This document shows positions 22,321 to 30,157 of a stretch of 64,000 bases of DNA, piece after piece (position 1 is the first letter of the stretch; each line of letters starts with the position of its first letter). The position numbers and the translations under genes were made by a program. Below the pieces are notes generated by a model, which ran no database searches, was not told the DNA's origin, and saw only the letters and a program-made list of their open reading frames with translations. The stretch is from Brevundimonas vesicularis (lineage in GTDB: Bacteria > Pseudomonadota > Alphaproteobacteria > Caulobacterales > Caulobacteraceae). The stretch lies in contig NZ_JACHLJ010000003.1 of assembly GCF_014204545.1 (NCBI RefSeq), positions 186,001-250,000 on the forward strand. The letters run 5' to 3'.

Positions 22321-22791
22321 ATGAGATCGATGCCCACCCTTTCACGCCGTGCGTTTCTGGCCGCGGGGGCCGGCTCCGTCGCCGTCGCGGCCTGCGCTCC
22401 GGGCGCCCGTTCATCGACCGAGCTCGCGGTCTACAAGACCCCGACCTGCGCCTGTTGCACGGCCTGGGTGGATCACATGCGCGCCGCCGGCTTCAAGGCG
22501 CGGGTCAACGAACTCCCGAGCCTTCGCTCTATACGCAGCACCCAAGGCGTGCCCGAGGCGCTCGCCTCCTGCCACACGGCCATGATCGGCGGCTATGTCC
22601 TCGAGGGCCATGTGCCGGCCGAGGATGTCCGCAAGCTTCTGGCCGAACGTCCCGAGGCCGTGGGCCTCGCAGTGCCGGCGATGCCGCTGGGGTCTCCCGG
22701 CATGGAGACGCCAGACGGCCAACGTGAGCCCTATGAGACCCTGCTGATCCTCAAGGGCGGCGGTACGCGCGTCTTCGCGCGTCACGGCTAG
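22321..22791 (+). CDS. DUF411 periplasmic metal-binding protein (CopG-like)
   Basis: A 156-residue protein with a twin-arginine-like signal (SRRAFLAAG) and lipobox-like VAAC, then a thioredoxin-like DUF411 domain. The motif YKTPTCACCTAW carries the CxCC cysteines, and ASCHTAMIGGYVLEGHVPAED adds further Cys and His residues, as in CopG of other Gram-negative copper clusters, which binds copper and is proposed to do copper redox chemistry. A second member is encoded at 38132. It lies 54 bases after the NTF2-like gene and 13 bases before the PepSY gene, within one operon. Confidence 0.9.
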   Translation: MRSMPTLSRRAFLAAGAGSVAVAACAPGARSSTELAVYKTPTCACCTAWVDHMRAAGFKARVNELPSLRSIRSTQGVPEALASCHTAMIGGYVLEGHVPAEDVRKLLAERPEAVGLAVPAMPLGSPGMETPDGQREPYETLLILKGGGTRVFARHG

Positions 22792-22804
22792 GCGAGGCCC
22801 AGGG

Positions 22805-23527
22805 ATGAAGGTTCTCAAGCTCTCCACCCAGCTGCACAAATGGATTGCGCTCGTCGTCGGCCTTCAGGTCCTGTTCTGGGTCGGCGGCGGTCTGGTGATG
22901 ACGGCCATTCCGATCGAGACGGTGCGCGGCGAACATCGGGCGGTTGACCTCAAGCCGAGCCCGCTGGAGCTCGGCGCGCTTCCGGCACTGAGCGAGATCG
23001 CGCGCCGAGCGGGCGTCGCGCCTGTCCAGGCGGAGCTTCACACGACGCCGCGGGGGGCGGCCTGGACCTTGAAGCCGGCGTCGGGCGAGCCAGTCGTCGT
23101 GTCCGCCGCGACCGGCCGGCCGTTCGGACCGATGTCGGCCGCCGACGCCTCGGCCTTCGCCAAGGGCGCGTACAAGGGCGAGGCGCGGGTTTCCGGCGCG
23201 GTTCTTCTGGCGACGGCGCCCGAGGAGACGGGACGCACCGGACCGCTGTGGCGGGTAGACTTCGCCGACCGCGAAAAGACGGCCTTCTACCTGTCGCCAG
23301 CGACAGGCGAAGTGGTGACGCGCCGCTCGGGCGTGTGGCGGATCTTCGACTTCTTCTGGCGACTGCACGTCATGGACTGGAACGACGGCGAGGACTTCAA
23401 TCACCCCCTGATCATCATCACTACCGCCTTGACCCTGAGCATTGTGATTTCGGGCTTCATCCTGCTGTGGATACGGATCTCCCGCGACCTGAAAATGGCG
23501 CGTGCGGTTCGCAAGCGGGAGCCATGA
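22805..23527 (+). CDS. PepSY-domain membrane protein
   Basis: This 240-residue protein has an N-terminal membrane helix with QLHKWIALVVGLQVLFWVGGG, a periplasmic PepSY-like region (WRVDFADREKTAFYLSPATGEVV) and a C-terminal helix after RLHVMDW. The layout matches PepSY-associated proteins that act in metal or flavin-linked electron transfer and iron reduction, such as small relatives of PiuB. In this setting it may pass electrons to or from periplasmic copper proteins, which is inference. It is the last intact gene of the DUF2231 operon. Its stop overlaps the ATG of a broken PKS gene. Confidence 0.85.
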   Translation: MKVLKLSTQLHKWIALVVGLQVLFWVGGGLVMTAIPIETVRGEHRAVDLKPSPLELGALPALSEIARRAGVAPVQAELHTTPRGAAWTLKPASGEPVVVSAATGRPFGPMSAADASAFAKGAYKGEARVSGAVLLATAPEETGRTGPLWRVDFADREKTAFYLSPATGEVVTRRSGVWRIFDFFWRLHVMDWNDGEDFNHPLIIITTALTLSIVISGFILLWIRISRDLKMARAVRKREP

Positions 23528-23865
23528 GGCAGGCGACGGCTCGATCACAGGAAGCTCTGCCAAGAGACAACGACCGGACTTCACCACCGCGTCTCGCCGC
23601 CCTGACCACCGCCTGGCCGCCGCACATCCTGCGGCAAGAGGACGTCGCGGCCAACGGGGCCGAAATGTTCGCCACGACCCACGGCGGTTTCGAGCGGCTG
23701 GCGCCTATCTATCGAAACGCCTTGATCGACACACGGCATTCGTGCGTCCCAATGGACTGGTATCTGCAGCCGCACAGCTTCGCGGAGCGGAACGACCTGT
23801 TCCTGGAACACGCAGTCGCCCTGATGGCCGAGAGCACGACGAGCGCGCTGGAGCAAGCGGGGTGA
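23524..23865 (+). pseudogene. N-terminal fragment of a type III polyketide synthase
   Basis: From ATG 23524 the frame encodes about 113 residues that match the N-terminus of chalcone/stilbene synthase-type enzymes: PPHILRQEDVA, GGFERLAPIYRNALIDTRHS and FAERNDLFLEHAVALMAE. A full enzyme is about 350 residues. The catalytic Cys, His and Asn regions are all missing. The frame stops where similarity switches to a methyltransferase remnant, so a deletion of about 1-1.5 kb joined the two genes. The protein would be inactive. Confidence 0.75.
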
Positions 23866-24150
23866 TCGCGACCTTGGCCGGTTTTGGACCACTCGGATCA
23901 TCACCTGCCCGGCGCGCCGCTAGTCCGATCCGGCCCTTCCGGGTCATTCGTCATCCCAACTACTGGATCGCATCTCTTGAGATCGCCATCCTGCCGCTGG
24001 TTTTCGGCCAGGTCTGGATAGCAGTGGTGTTCACCGCGCTTAATGCCATGCTGATCACCTGGCGGGTGCGGCTGGAGGATCGCGCTCTTGCCTATCAGGC
24101 CTGTGAGCCAGAACGACCTGGATGCGAGGCGGGCCAGTCACCGACGATCA
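23866..24150 (+). pseudogene. Frameshifted C-terminal remnant of an isoprenylcysteine methyltransferase-like gene
   Basis: Pieces in changing frames read WTTRIIT, then PGAPLVRSG, then PFRVIRHPNYWIASLEIAIL and LNAMLITWRVRLEDRAL, the C-terminal half of an ICMT-type membrane methyltransferase. At least two frameshifts break it. Such genes commonly follow type III PKS genes (SrsA-SrsB pairing), so this is the second half of the same deleted locus. The end runs into the 3' end of the convergent gene at 24148. Confidence 0.7.
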
Positions 24151-25419
24151 GGTCACGCGGTGCGAAATCTCGGTCAGAGCCCTGAGACCGGTTCCGAAGC
24201 GGGCGATTGATGCCCGGTGCCGTTCCAGTTCTCCGTAGGGCAGATAGCGCACATTGAGATCGGCGATCCGGCTGAAGGCCGGACGTTGCAACTGCGCCCG
24301 CACATCGTTTTCGCGGCTGTCGGGAGCGACCAGGAAAAGGCCGGCGGAGATGTTTAGTTCGCCTGACAGGGCGAGGTCCAGCATTCGCACGACACCGGAG
24401 TAGATCGTGGTGGAATGCTCGACCTCGAAGGCGGCCGCCACGCGGTCCGCGTCTCCCTCCAGCCAGAGTACGTCGATCAGCCGGATGGACTCGGCGCCTG
24501 GACCGTTCGCCAGCGACGGCGGTAGTTGTTCTAGGCAGCCCTCGCTCAGGCGTGCGCCCTCGTGCTGGCGCCCGCGGTCATTGGACGCGATCCAGACCCT
24601 GTAGCCCAGCGCGCGACCCAGATCACGGACCCAGGCCTGGATCTCTGTGTGGGTCCGGTCCGTCTCGCCCTGCTGGAGCGCGGTCTTCTCGAACTTGACC
24701 GCTTCGGCGCGCGCTTCGGCCAGCCGCGCGTCCCAGCCGCTGGCGGACAGACTCTCGTCGTCCAGGGGCGGCGCGGGATAACGGCCGGAGCCCACGTCGA
24801 ACAGGAAGCCCGCGATCGCCCCGAGATCGTTGGACAGAAGATCGCTGTAGCGAGCGTTGAGGGCCAAAATTCCTTGCCGCATCGCAAGGTAGTGCTCCCA
24901 GCTCCCGAGCTTGACCTTTGATCCGGTGATCGCGTTGTAGCCGTTGACGATCGCGGTATTGAACGGCGAAACGTGGGTGGGATGGAGAAAATAGATCAGG
25001 TTGGCCACTGCAGGCCCGAGTCCCTTGATTCGGAGTTGGTCGATCGTGCGGATGCCCGCGAGAATTTCCGTTGCTGTCGAACAACAGCTGCAGTGATGCA
25101 GGAGCCGGCCGAAAGCGCGTTGATTGGCCGGGTTTTCGTAGATGTCCGGGATGCGAAGTTTGGGCTTCCAGAGGAAGGCATGGTCCGCGCCCTTGAAGAT
25201 CTGCCGTTGTTCGGCCACCGAATGAACGATCGTCTCCAGCGACGACCCGCGATAGGCCACGCCGAACCGGCCTGCTTCGATCTCCTTGACGACCTGGCCG
25301 ATGCCGCGACGGATGGAGCGGAAATTCTTCAGACGCTCGTCCCACAAGAACCAGGTCTGGTAGGTCGCAGCCGGGTCGCGCCGCCACTGTTCAATAAGAT
25401 CACGAACTCGATCTGACAC
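24148..25419 (-). CDS. Uncharacterised protein, possible HhH plus PD-(D/E)XK nuclease
   Basis: A 423-residue protein. GTG 25419 is preferred because GAGGGGG lies just upstream; the longer frame starts at a TTG inside that Shine-Dalgarno. I do not recognise a named family. Around residues 125-160, IKGLGPAVANLIYFLHP resembles a helix-hairpin-helix of the DNA-glycosylase type. Near residues 315-336, IDVLW...AAFEVEHS gives an Asp and Glu-x-Glu arrangement like a PD-(D/E)XK core, followed by an LFLVAP strand. That would fit a DNA-cleaving, possibly defence-related, protein. It converges on the PKS-ICMT scar and stands alone. Confidence 0.55.
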   Translation of the reverse strand: MSDRVRDLIEQWRRDPAATYQTWFLWDERLKNFRSIRRGIGQVVKEIEAGRFGVAYRGSSLETIVHSVAEQRQIFKGADHAFLWKPKLRIPDIYENPANQRAFGRLLHHCSCCSTATEILAGIRTIDQLRIKGLGPAVANLIYFLHPTHVSPFNTAIVNGYNAITGSKVKLGSWEHYLAMRQGILALNARYSDLLSNDLGAIAGFLFDVGSGRYPAPPLDDESLSASGWDARLAEARAEAVKFEKTALQQGETDRTHTEIQAWVRDLGRALGYRVWIASNDRGRQHEGARLSEGCLEQLPPSLANGPGAESIRLIDVLWLEGDADRVAAAFEVEHSTTIYSGVVRMLDLALSGELNISAGLFLVAPDSRENDVRAQLQRPAFSRIADLNVRYLPYGELERHRASIARFGTGLRALTEISHRVT

Positions 25420-25545
25420 GGCGCGCCCCCTCAATTCTTGAGCAGTCTAGGCGGGTCCAGGTCGCTGGGCCAACGGCCATTCGCAGCCGGTCCCAAGAGC
25501 GCGTGCGACGCACCTGGCTCCAGCGCGTTCGGCGCGCGCCAACGG

Positions 25546-26481
25546 CTACATCGCCATTTCCATGGCCGAGACCGGAGCCAGGGTTCCCATGATGGACACC
25601 AGGGCCAGCAGCCCCAGGGCGAGGAGGGTCTCCATCACCAAGCTGCGTTTCAGCCGTGAAATGGCGGGGCCAAGATACTCGGGATCGTCCAGGGCGCTGC
25701 CGAGGTGGGGCGTCAGATAAAAGCGGTTCGCGGCCGCCAGAACCAGCATGAGCGCGAAGAGCACGAGCTTGCCCGTCAACAGCAGACCGTAGGGCGTGCT
25801 CAAGAGGCCAGCGATACGATCGGGTCCGACCATGAACCAGCTGTTCACCAGTCCGCTCAGAACCAGGACGGCGACCGATGCGGTTCCGACGCCGGCAAAT
25901 CCGTGAAGCGCTCGATGAAGGATCCTGTCGCTATCAACCGTTTTTGACCGTCGCCCGAAGGTCAGGATAAGCAGCGCCGCGAGCGCGCCGAGCCACACCG
26001 CCGCCGCCCAGCTGTGCAAAATAGCGGCCGTCAGATGCACATAGCGCCCGGCGCCTTCGGTGGCCGCGCCGTGTCCCGTCCAGGCGAAGCTGGCGCCGAC
26101 GATCAGACCGGCGACGGCGAAGAATCCCCACAGGCCGCGGGACGGCTTGTCTTGGATGAGCGCAAGAAGCGCGAGCAACGCGGCCAGCGTCCGGACGAGA
26201 AAGGCGGGTCCGAGGCTCGTGCCCGTGAGCATGAAGCCGAGCGTCGCCGGCTTGAGACCTTCAGTCAGCGAGCCCGCCATCACAGCGGTCTGGGCCGCGA
26301 AGGCGGCGGCGGAGCCTATGGCGACCACGGCCGCCGCGCTGACCAGCAAGGATCTCGTCCAGCCGAGGGCCACCGCGTCCGACCCGCGCAACCCGTAGAG
26401 GAGGAATAGCGGCGTCCCGAGCAGGACGACAGCGCCGCCGTACTGCGCGAGCCGGAGCAGGATGACCAGAACGTCGAGCAC
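25546..26481 (-). CDS. copD: CopD-family copper transport membrane protein
   Basis: This 311-residue protein has eight hydrophobic segments and the CopD features HLTAAILHSWAAAVWLGALAAL (about 150-171) and a LLTGKLVLFALMLVLAAANRFYLTP segment near 235-260, given by position. CopD with CopC is thought to bring copper across the inner membrane for enzyme loading. It follows copC by 6 bases on the minus strand. Together they are divergent from the cus operon and preceded by a putative ECF promoter. A C-terminal Met-rich end (MEMAM) is also present. Confidence 0.92.
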   Translation of the reverse strand: MLDVLVILLRLAQYGGAVVLLGTPLFLLYGLRGSDAVALGWTRSLLVSAAAVVAIGSAAAFAAQTAVMAGSLTEGLKPATLGFMLTGTSLGPAFLVRTLAALLALLALIQDKPSRGLWGFFAVAGLIVGASFAWTGHGAATEGAGRYVHLTAAILHSWAAAVWLGALAALLILTFGRRSKTVDSDRILHRALHGFAGVGTASVAVLVLSGLVNSWFMVGPDRIAGLLSTPYGLLLTGKLVLFALMLVLAAANRFYLTPHLGSALDDPEYLGPAISRLKRSLVMETLLALGLLALVSIMGTLAPVSAMEMAM

Positions 26482-26487
26482 GATGGG

Positions 26488-26850
26488 TCAGCGCACCGTG
26501 AAGGCGATGGCGCCGGTCATACGGTGGCCGTCTGCGGAGGCGGCGTGCCAGTTGAGGCTGTAGGCGCCGGCCGCGAGCGGTCGCGCCGTCCGTCCCGAAA
26601 CGGTCATGCCGTCATCGGAGACGGTGGTCGCGACCGGGAATTTGGCACCGGCGGCGTTCACGACCTCGAGGCCCGAGAAAGCGGGAACGACGCGTTCGCT
26701 GAAGGTGACCGTCAGCGAACGCGGCGAGGCGATGCTCGCGCTCGCCGCCGGGTTGGAGGCGACGACGCGCGCGTGGGCGGCAGCCTGCGTCGCCCCCAAC
26801 AGCAGGGCGCCGACGGCGCCGACGACGGAAAGGATTTTGCGAGTGGTCAT
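26488..26850 (-). CDS. copC: CopC-family periplasmic copper chaperone
   Basis: This 120-residue protein has a signal peptide cleaved before HARV, leaving an N-terminal His that is the standard Cu(II) ligand of CopC. The beta-sandwich shows SLTVTFSERVVPAFSGLEVV and the terminal ASADGHRMTGAIAFTV with the second copper His. It lies directly upstream of copD and is led by the GAGGG-N16-CGTATA site at 26885-26911. It is more canonical than the Met-rich CopC at 18603. Confidence 0.94.
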   Translation of the reverse strand: MTTRKILSVVGAVGALLLGATQAAAHARVVASNPAASASIASPRSLTVTFSERVVPAFSGLEVVNAAGAKFPVATTVSDDGMTVSGRTARPLAAGAYSLNWHAASADGHRMTGAIAFTVR

Positions 26851-26884
26851 AGGGAGGCTCCGAAACCAGAGGGGTTCAATGAGT

Positions 26885-26911
26885 TATACGGGCGCCGGGG
26901 TTGAATCCCTC
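26885..26911 (-). promoter_or_regulatory. Putative ECF-sigma promoter of copC-copD
   Basis: On the minus strand GAGGG (26911-26907) is followed after exactly 16 bases by CGTATA (26890-26885). The predicted start is near 26878, about 28 bases before the copC ATG. The site is preceded by CGAAC, giving CGAGGG as in three other sites. Confidence 0.7.
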
Positions 26912-27022
26912 GTTCGAACTGCGGGCGGGCGCGCGCTGATCCGGAGCATTGCGTTGCGCGCGCCCGACGCCAGCCCGTCGGTCGCTTGACACGGCCGGCC
27001 GACGGGCGTGGGATGAACGCGC

Positions 27023-27385
27023 ATGTGGAACCTCGTCCGCACCCTTCTGTTCGCCCTGGCGGTGGCCGGCTTCGTCGGCCAGTCGTCCGCGCACGCCACG
27101 CCGTTCCAGGTATTCGAAGCGACGGGCGGCATGGCGGACATGGATTGCGCCGAGATGATGGTGATGGCGGACGGGCCTTCCGGCGGCGCTACTAGCCCTT
27201 GCGACGAGATGACGCCCGACTGCATCGCCAAGATGGGCTGCGCCGCCGTCGCGGCGCCCATGCCGCCGGCGCCGACCGTTCAACGGCCTTCGGCTCCGCG
27301 GGGACTCCGGTTCGCAGCCGTCGATGTCGTGCGAGAGGGCGCAGGCCCGCTTCCACTGAAGAATCCGCCGAAACGGCTGGCTTAG
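27023..27385 (+). CDS. Small secreted Met/Cys-rich protein heading the cus operon
   Basis: A 120-residue protein with a signal peptide (cleaved near SSAHA) and a mature part rich in Met, Asp and Cys (GGMADMDCAEMMVMADG, CDEMTPDCIAKMGC), which suits soft-metal binding. The C-terminus PLKNPPKRLA ends in the same PPK/R style as the leader proteins of both czc operons, although those are His-rich. It lies 115 bases before the CusC-like gene. Its role as a periplasmic copper buffer or sensor is inference. A TTGACA at 26987 may be part of its promoter. Confidence 0.7.
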   Translation: MWNLVRTLLFALAVAGFVGQSSAHATPFQVFEATGGMADMDCAEMMVMADGPSGGATSPCDEMTPDCIAKMGCAAVAAPMPPAPTVQRPSAPRGLRFAAVDVVREGAGPLPLKNPPKRLA

Positions 27386-27500
27386 AACGCTTTCGCTGAA
27401 CGGTAGGCCGTGCGCGACGTTACGCCGCGGTAACCGATCGATCTGAGCCCTTCGCCGGTGTCCTGCCCTCACGGCGGGTCCGATGGTTTCGAGGAATTTC

Positions 27501-28859
27501 ATGACCATTCGTTTGAGGACGGCGACACGCGCGTCTGCTTGTCAGCCGCCCCGTGTCCGCCTGCCGCGCGTCACGACGCGGCGAGCCGAGGCTTCGGCGC
27601 CCACCCGGTGCCGTGAGCTAACCGCAAGCTGGGCGATCCTTCCCGCTTCCGTTCTGCTCCTGAGCGTCTGGACCGCGCCGGCCCAGGCTGACCCCCAGAC
27701 GTTCGACGAGGCCCTGGCCCGCGCGGCGTTCAGCGCACCCAGTCTGCGCGCCAGCGCATTGGGTGTCGACGCCGCTCGTGCGGCCGTTCCGGCAGCGGGG
27801 CTTCTGCCGGACCCCCGGCTCTCCGTCGGTCTCGACGGATATCCGGTGACCGGGCCGTTCGCGGGGCAATTCGATGAAGACTTCACCATGCTCAGGATCG
27901 GCGTCGAGCAGGAGGTGCCCAGCCGCGCGCGTCGTCGCGCCGAGCGAGACATCGCCGAGGCGGCGATCGGCGTCGCCGGCGCTGAGGAGTCCGTCGCGCG
28001 ACGAGAGGTCCGGGTCGCCGTGGGCCTTGCGTGGATCGACCTGTTCTATGCCGAACGCCGCTTTGCGGCGTTGGAAGAGCTGCTGGCGACGTTGCAACCC
28101 CTGTGGGACGCCGCCCCGGCCGGAGTCGCGTCCGGCGCCTATCGGCCCGCCAACGCTCTCGGGCCCGTTCAGCTCAAAGCCGATCTTGACGATCGCCGCA
28201 GCAGTCTCGCCGCCGACATCGAGAAGGCGCGAGCCGAACTCGCCCGGTGGACGGGCGACGCCGATCCCGAGACGGTTGGCCCGCCGCCGCAGGACGATCT
28301 CGACCTGACCGCCTTGCGGAACGGCATCGCCCAGCTGCCGACCGTGCGGGCCTATGGAGCCGCCGCGCGCCGCGCCGAAGCCGAGGTCGACCTGGCCCGC
28401 GCCGGACGTCGCCCGGACTGGTCGTTCCAAGCCAGCTACGCCCGCCGCGATGAGCGGTTCGGCGATCTGTTCTCCGTCGGAGCGAGCGTGCGGCTGCCGA
28501 TCTTTCCCGGTCGAAGGCAGGATCCCGTCATCGCCGCGCGCGCCGCTGATGCGCTGCGGGTCACCGCCGAGCGTGAGGACGCTGAGCGCGTGTTGACCGC
28601 GTCGCTGCGAAGCGCCCTGGCCGAATACGCGACCGCTCACGATCAATGGGTCCGGTCGCGCGACGTCGTTCTGCCCAGTGTCCTTCAGCGTTCCGATCTC
28701 GAAACCGCGAGCTATGCGGCGGGTCGGGCGGGCATCGTTGAAGTTCTCGAAGCCTTCACCGCCGTGGCCAACGCCCGGCTCGACACGCTCGATCGCGAGG
28801 CCGCCGTGATGCGTCAAGTGGTCGAGATCACTCTCACCTATGGGAACGACGACCGATGA
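27501..28859 (+). CDS. cusC: CusC-like outer-membrane efflux channel (TolC family)
   Basis: This 452-residue protein starts at ATG 27501, seven bases after GAGGA, rather than at the in-frame ATG 27483. An unusually long Arg-rich N-terminus precedes a hydrophobic signal (ILPASVLLLSVWTAPAQA), so the true start could be later. The mature protein shows the TolC-type pattern TFDEALARAAFSAPSLRASALGV and long helices to the end. It would form the exit channel of the Cu/Ag pump encoded downstream and overlaps the adaptor gene by 4 bases. Confidence 0.9.
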   Translation: MTIRLRTATRASACQPPRVRLPRVTTRRAEASAPTRCRELTASWAILPASVLLLSVWTAPAQADPQTFDEALARAAFSAPSLRASALGVDAARAAVPAAGLLPDPRLSVGLDGYPVTGPFAGQFDEDFTMLRIGVEQEVPSRARRRAERDIAEAAIGVAGAEESVARREVRVAVGLAWIDLFYAERRFAALEELLATLQPLWDAAPAGVASGAYRPANALGPVQLKADLDDRRSSLAADIEKARAELARWTGDADPETVGPPPQDDLDLTALRNGIAQLPTVRAYGAAARRAEAEVDLARAGRRPDWSFQASYARRDERFGDLFSVGASVRLPIFPGRRQDPVIAARAADALRVTAEREDAERVLTASLRSALAEYATAHDQWVRSRDVVLPSVLQRSDLETASYAAGRAGIVEVLEAFTAVANARLDTLDREAAVMRQVVEITLTYGNDDR

Positions 28860-30157
28860 ACGCCCTTCGCAACAAACGCCTGGGCATCGCCATGGGCGCG
28901 CTTCTTTTGGTCGGGGTCGGCGTCGGGGCCGGCATCGTCGTCGCTCCGCGGCTGGATGGGGCCGGCGGTGAGACCGCCGAGGGGGGAGGGGAGCGCGAGA
29001 TCCTCTATTGGTACGATCCCATGGTTCCAAACGAACGCTACCCGGGGCCGGGGAAGTCGTCCATGAACATGGAGACCATCCCCAAATATGCCGATGAGGG
29101 GGGAACGACCGCCACCCCCGGCGTTCGAATCGATCCGGCGCTGGCCCAGAATTTGGGGGTCCGGTATGCCACGGCTCGCCGTGGCGACCTTGAGGGCGAT
29201 CTGAGCGCCACGGCGGTGGTCGATTACAATGAACGCGACATCGCCGTGGTCCAGTCGCGGGCCGACGGCTTCGTGCAGCGAGTCTACAACCGCGCGCCGG
29301 GCGATGTCATCGCTGCGGGCGCGCCTCTGGTCGATTTGCTCATCCCGACCTGGGGCGGCGCCCAGACGGAATATCTGGCCGTACGGCGCACCGGCAACAC
29401 GCCCCTGATCCAGGCGGCGCGGCAGCGACTGGTGCTGATGGGCATGTCCGAGAGCCTGATCGCCTCGGTGGAGCGCAGCGGGCGGGCGCGAAACACGATC
29501 ACGATCTCAACGCCCACTGGCGGCGTGATCAAGACCCTGGGCGTGCGCGCCGGCATGAGCGTGACCCAAGGCATGACCTTGGCCGAGATCAACGGCCTGG
29601 CCACCGTCTGGGTCAATGCCGCCATCCCGGAGGCGCTGGGGAGCCGGCTAAGGGTCGGACAGTCCGTCGAGGTGGCTTTGACCGCGTTCCCGGGAGAGCG
29701 GTTCACGGGTCGTCTGACCGCCCTGTTGCCGGAACTCGTCGGCGACAGCCGCACGGTCACGGGACGGATCGAAATGGCCAATCGCGGGGGCCGTTTGCGC
29801 CCCGGCATGTTCGGCCGGATCACCTTCGGCGGCGGTTCGACGACGGCGTTGCTCGTGCCGACCGAGGCGGTGATCCGAACGGGTGAACGGGACATTGTCA
29901 TGCTCGCCCGGCCGGAAGGCCGGTATCAACCGGCCGAGGTCCGTGTCGGGCGAGAAGCCGGGGGGCAAACCGAGATCCTCGCCGGTCTCAGGGAAGGCGA
30001 ACGGATCGTCGCGTCGGGGCAGTTCCTGATCGATTCCGAAGCCAGCCTGTCAGGCGTAACGGCGCGGCCGATCGGCCCGACGTCCCGGCCCGCCACCGCC
30101 GCCCCAACGGGCGCATCCATGGCCGCGCCCGCCTCGCGCGGGAGGTCGAGCCAATGA
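28856..30157 (+). CDS. cusB: CusB-like periplasmic adaptor with heavy-metal-binding domain
   Basis: A 433-residue membrane fusion protein with an N-terminal membrane helix (about 10-30) and, just after it, the heavy-metal-binding segment [20 protein letters not shown]...[11 protein letters not shown] typical of CusB/SilB. Its Met residues receive Cu(I)/Ag(I) from CusF. The lipoyl/barrel region ([21 protein letters not shown]) and C-terminal membrane-proximal domain are complete. The gene overlaps cusC and cusA by 4 bases on each side. Confidence 0.94.
   Translation: MNALRNKRLGIAMGALLLVGVGVGAGIVVAPRLDGAGGETAEGGGEREILYWYDPMVPNERYPGPGKSSMNMETIPKYADEGGTTATPGVRIDPALAQNLGVRYATARRGDLEGDLSATAVVDYNERDIAVVQSRADGFVQRVYNRAPGDVIAAGAPLVDLLIPTWGGAQTEYLAVRRTGNTPLIQAARQRLVLMGMSESLIASVERSGRARNTITISTPTGGVIKTLGVRAGMSVTQGMTLAEINGLATVWVNAAIPEALGSRLRVGQSVEVALTAFPGERFTGRLTALLPELVGDSRTVTGRIEMANRGGRLRPGMFGRITFGGGSTTALLVPTEAVIRTGERDIVMLARPEGRYQPAEVRVGREAGGQTEILAGLREGERIVASGQFLIDSEASLSGVTARPIGPTSRPATAAPTGASMAAPASRGRSSQ

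Noticed and set aside
26865..26895. GAGGG on the plus strand upstream of the cus operon as a sixth ECF promoter
   Set aside because: Sixteen bases later the sequence is GGGCGC, not CGTA; the real site here is on the other strand for copC.
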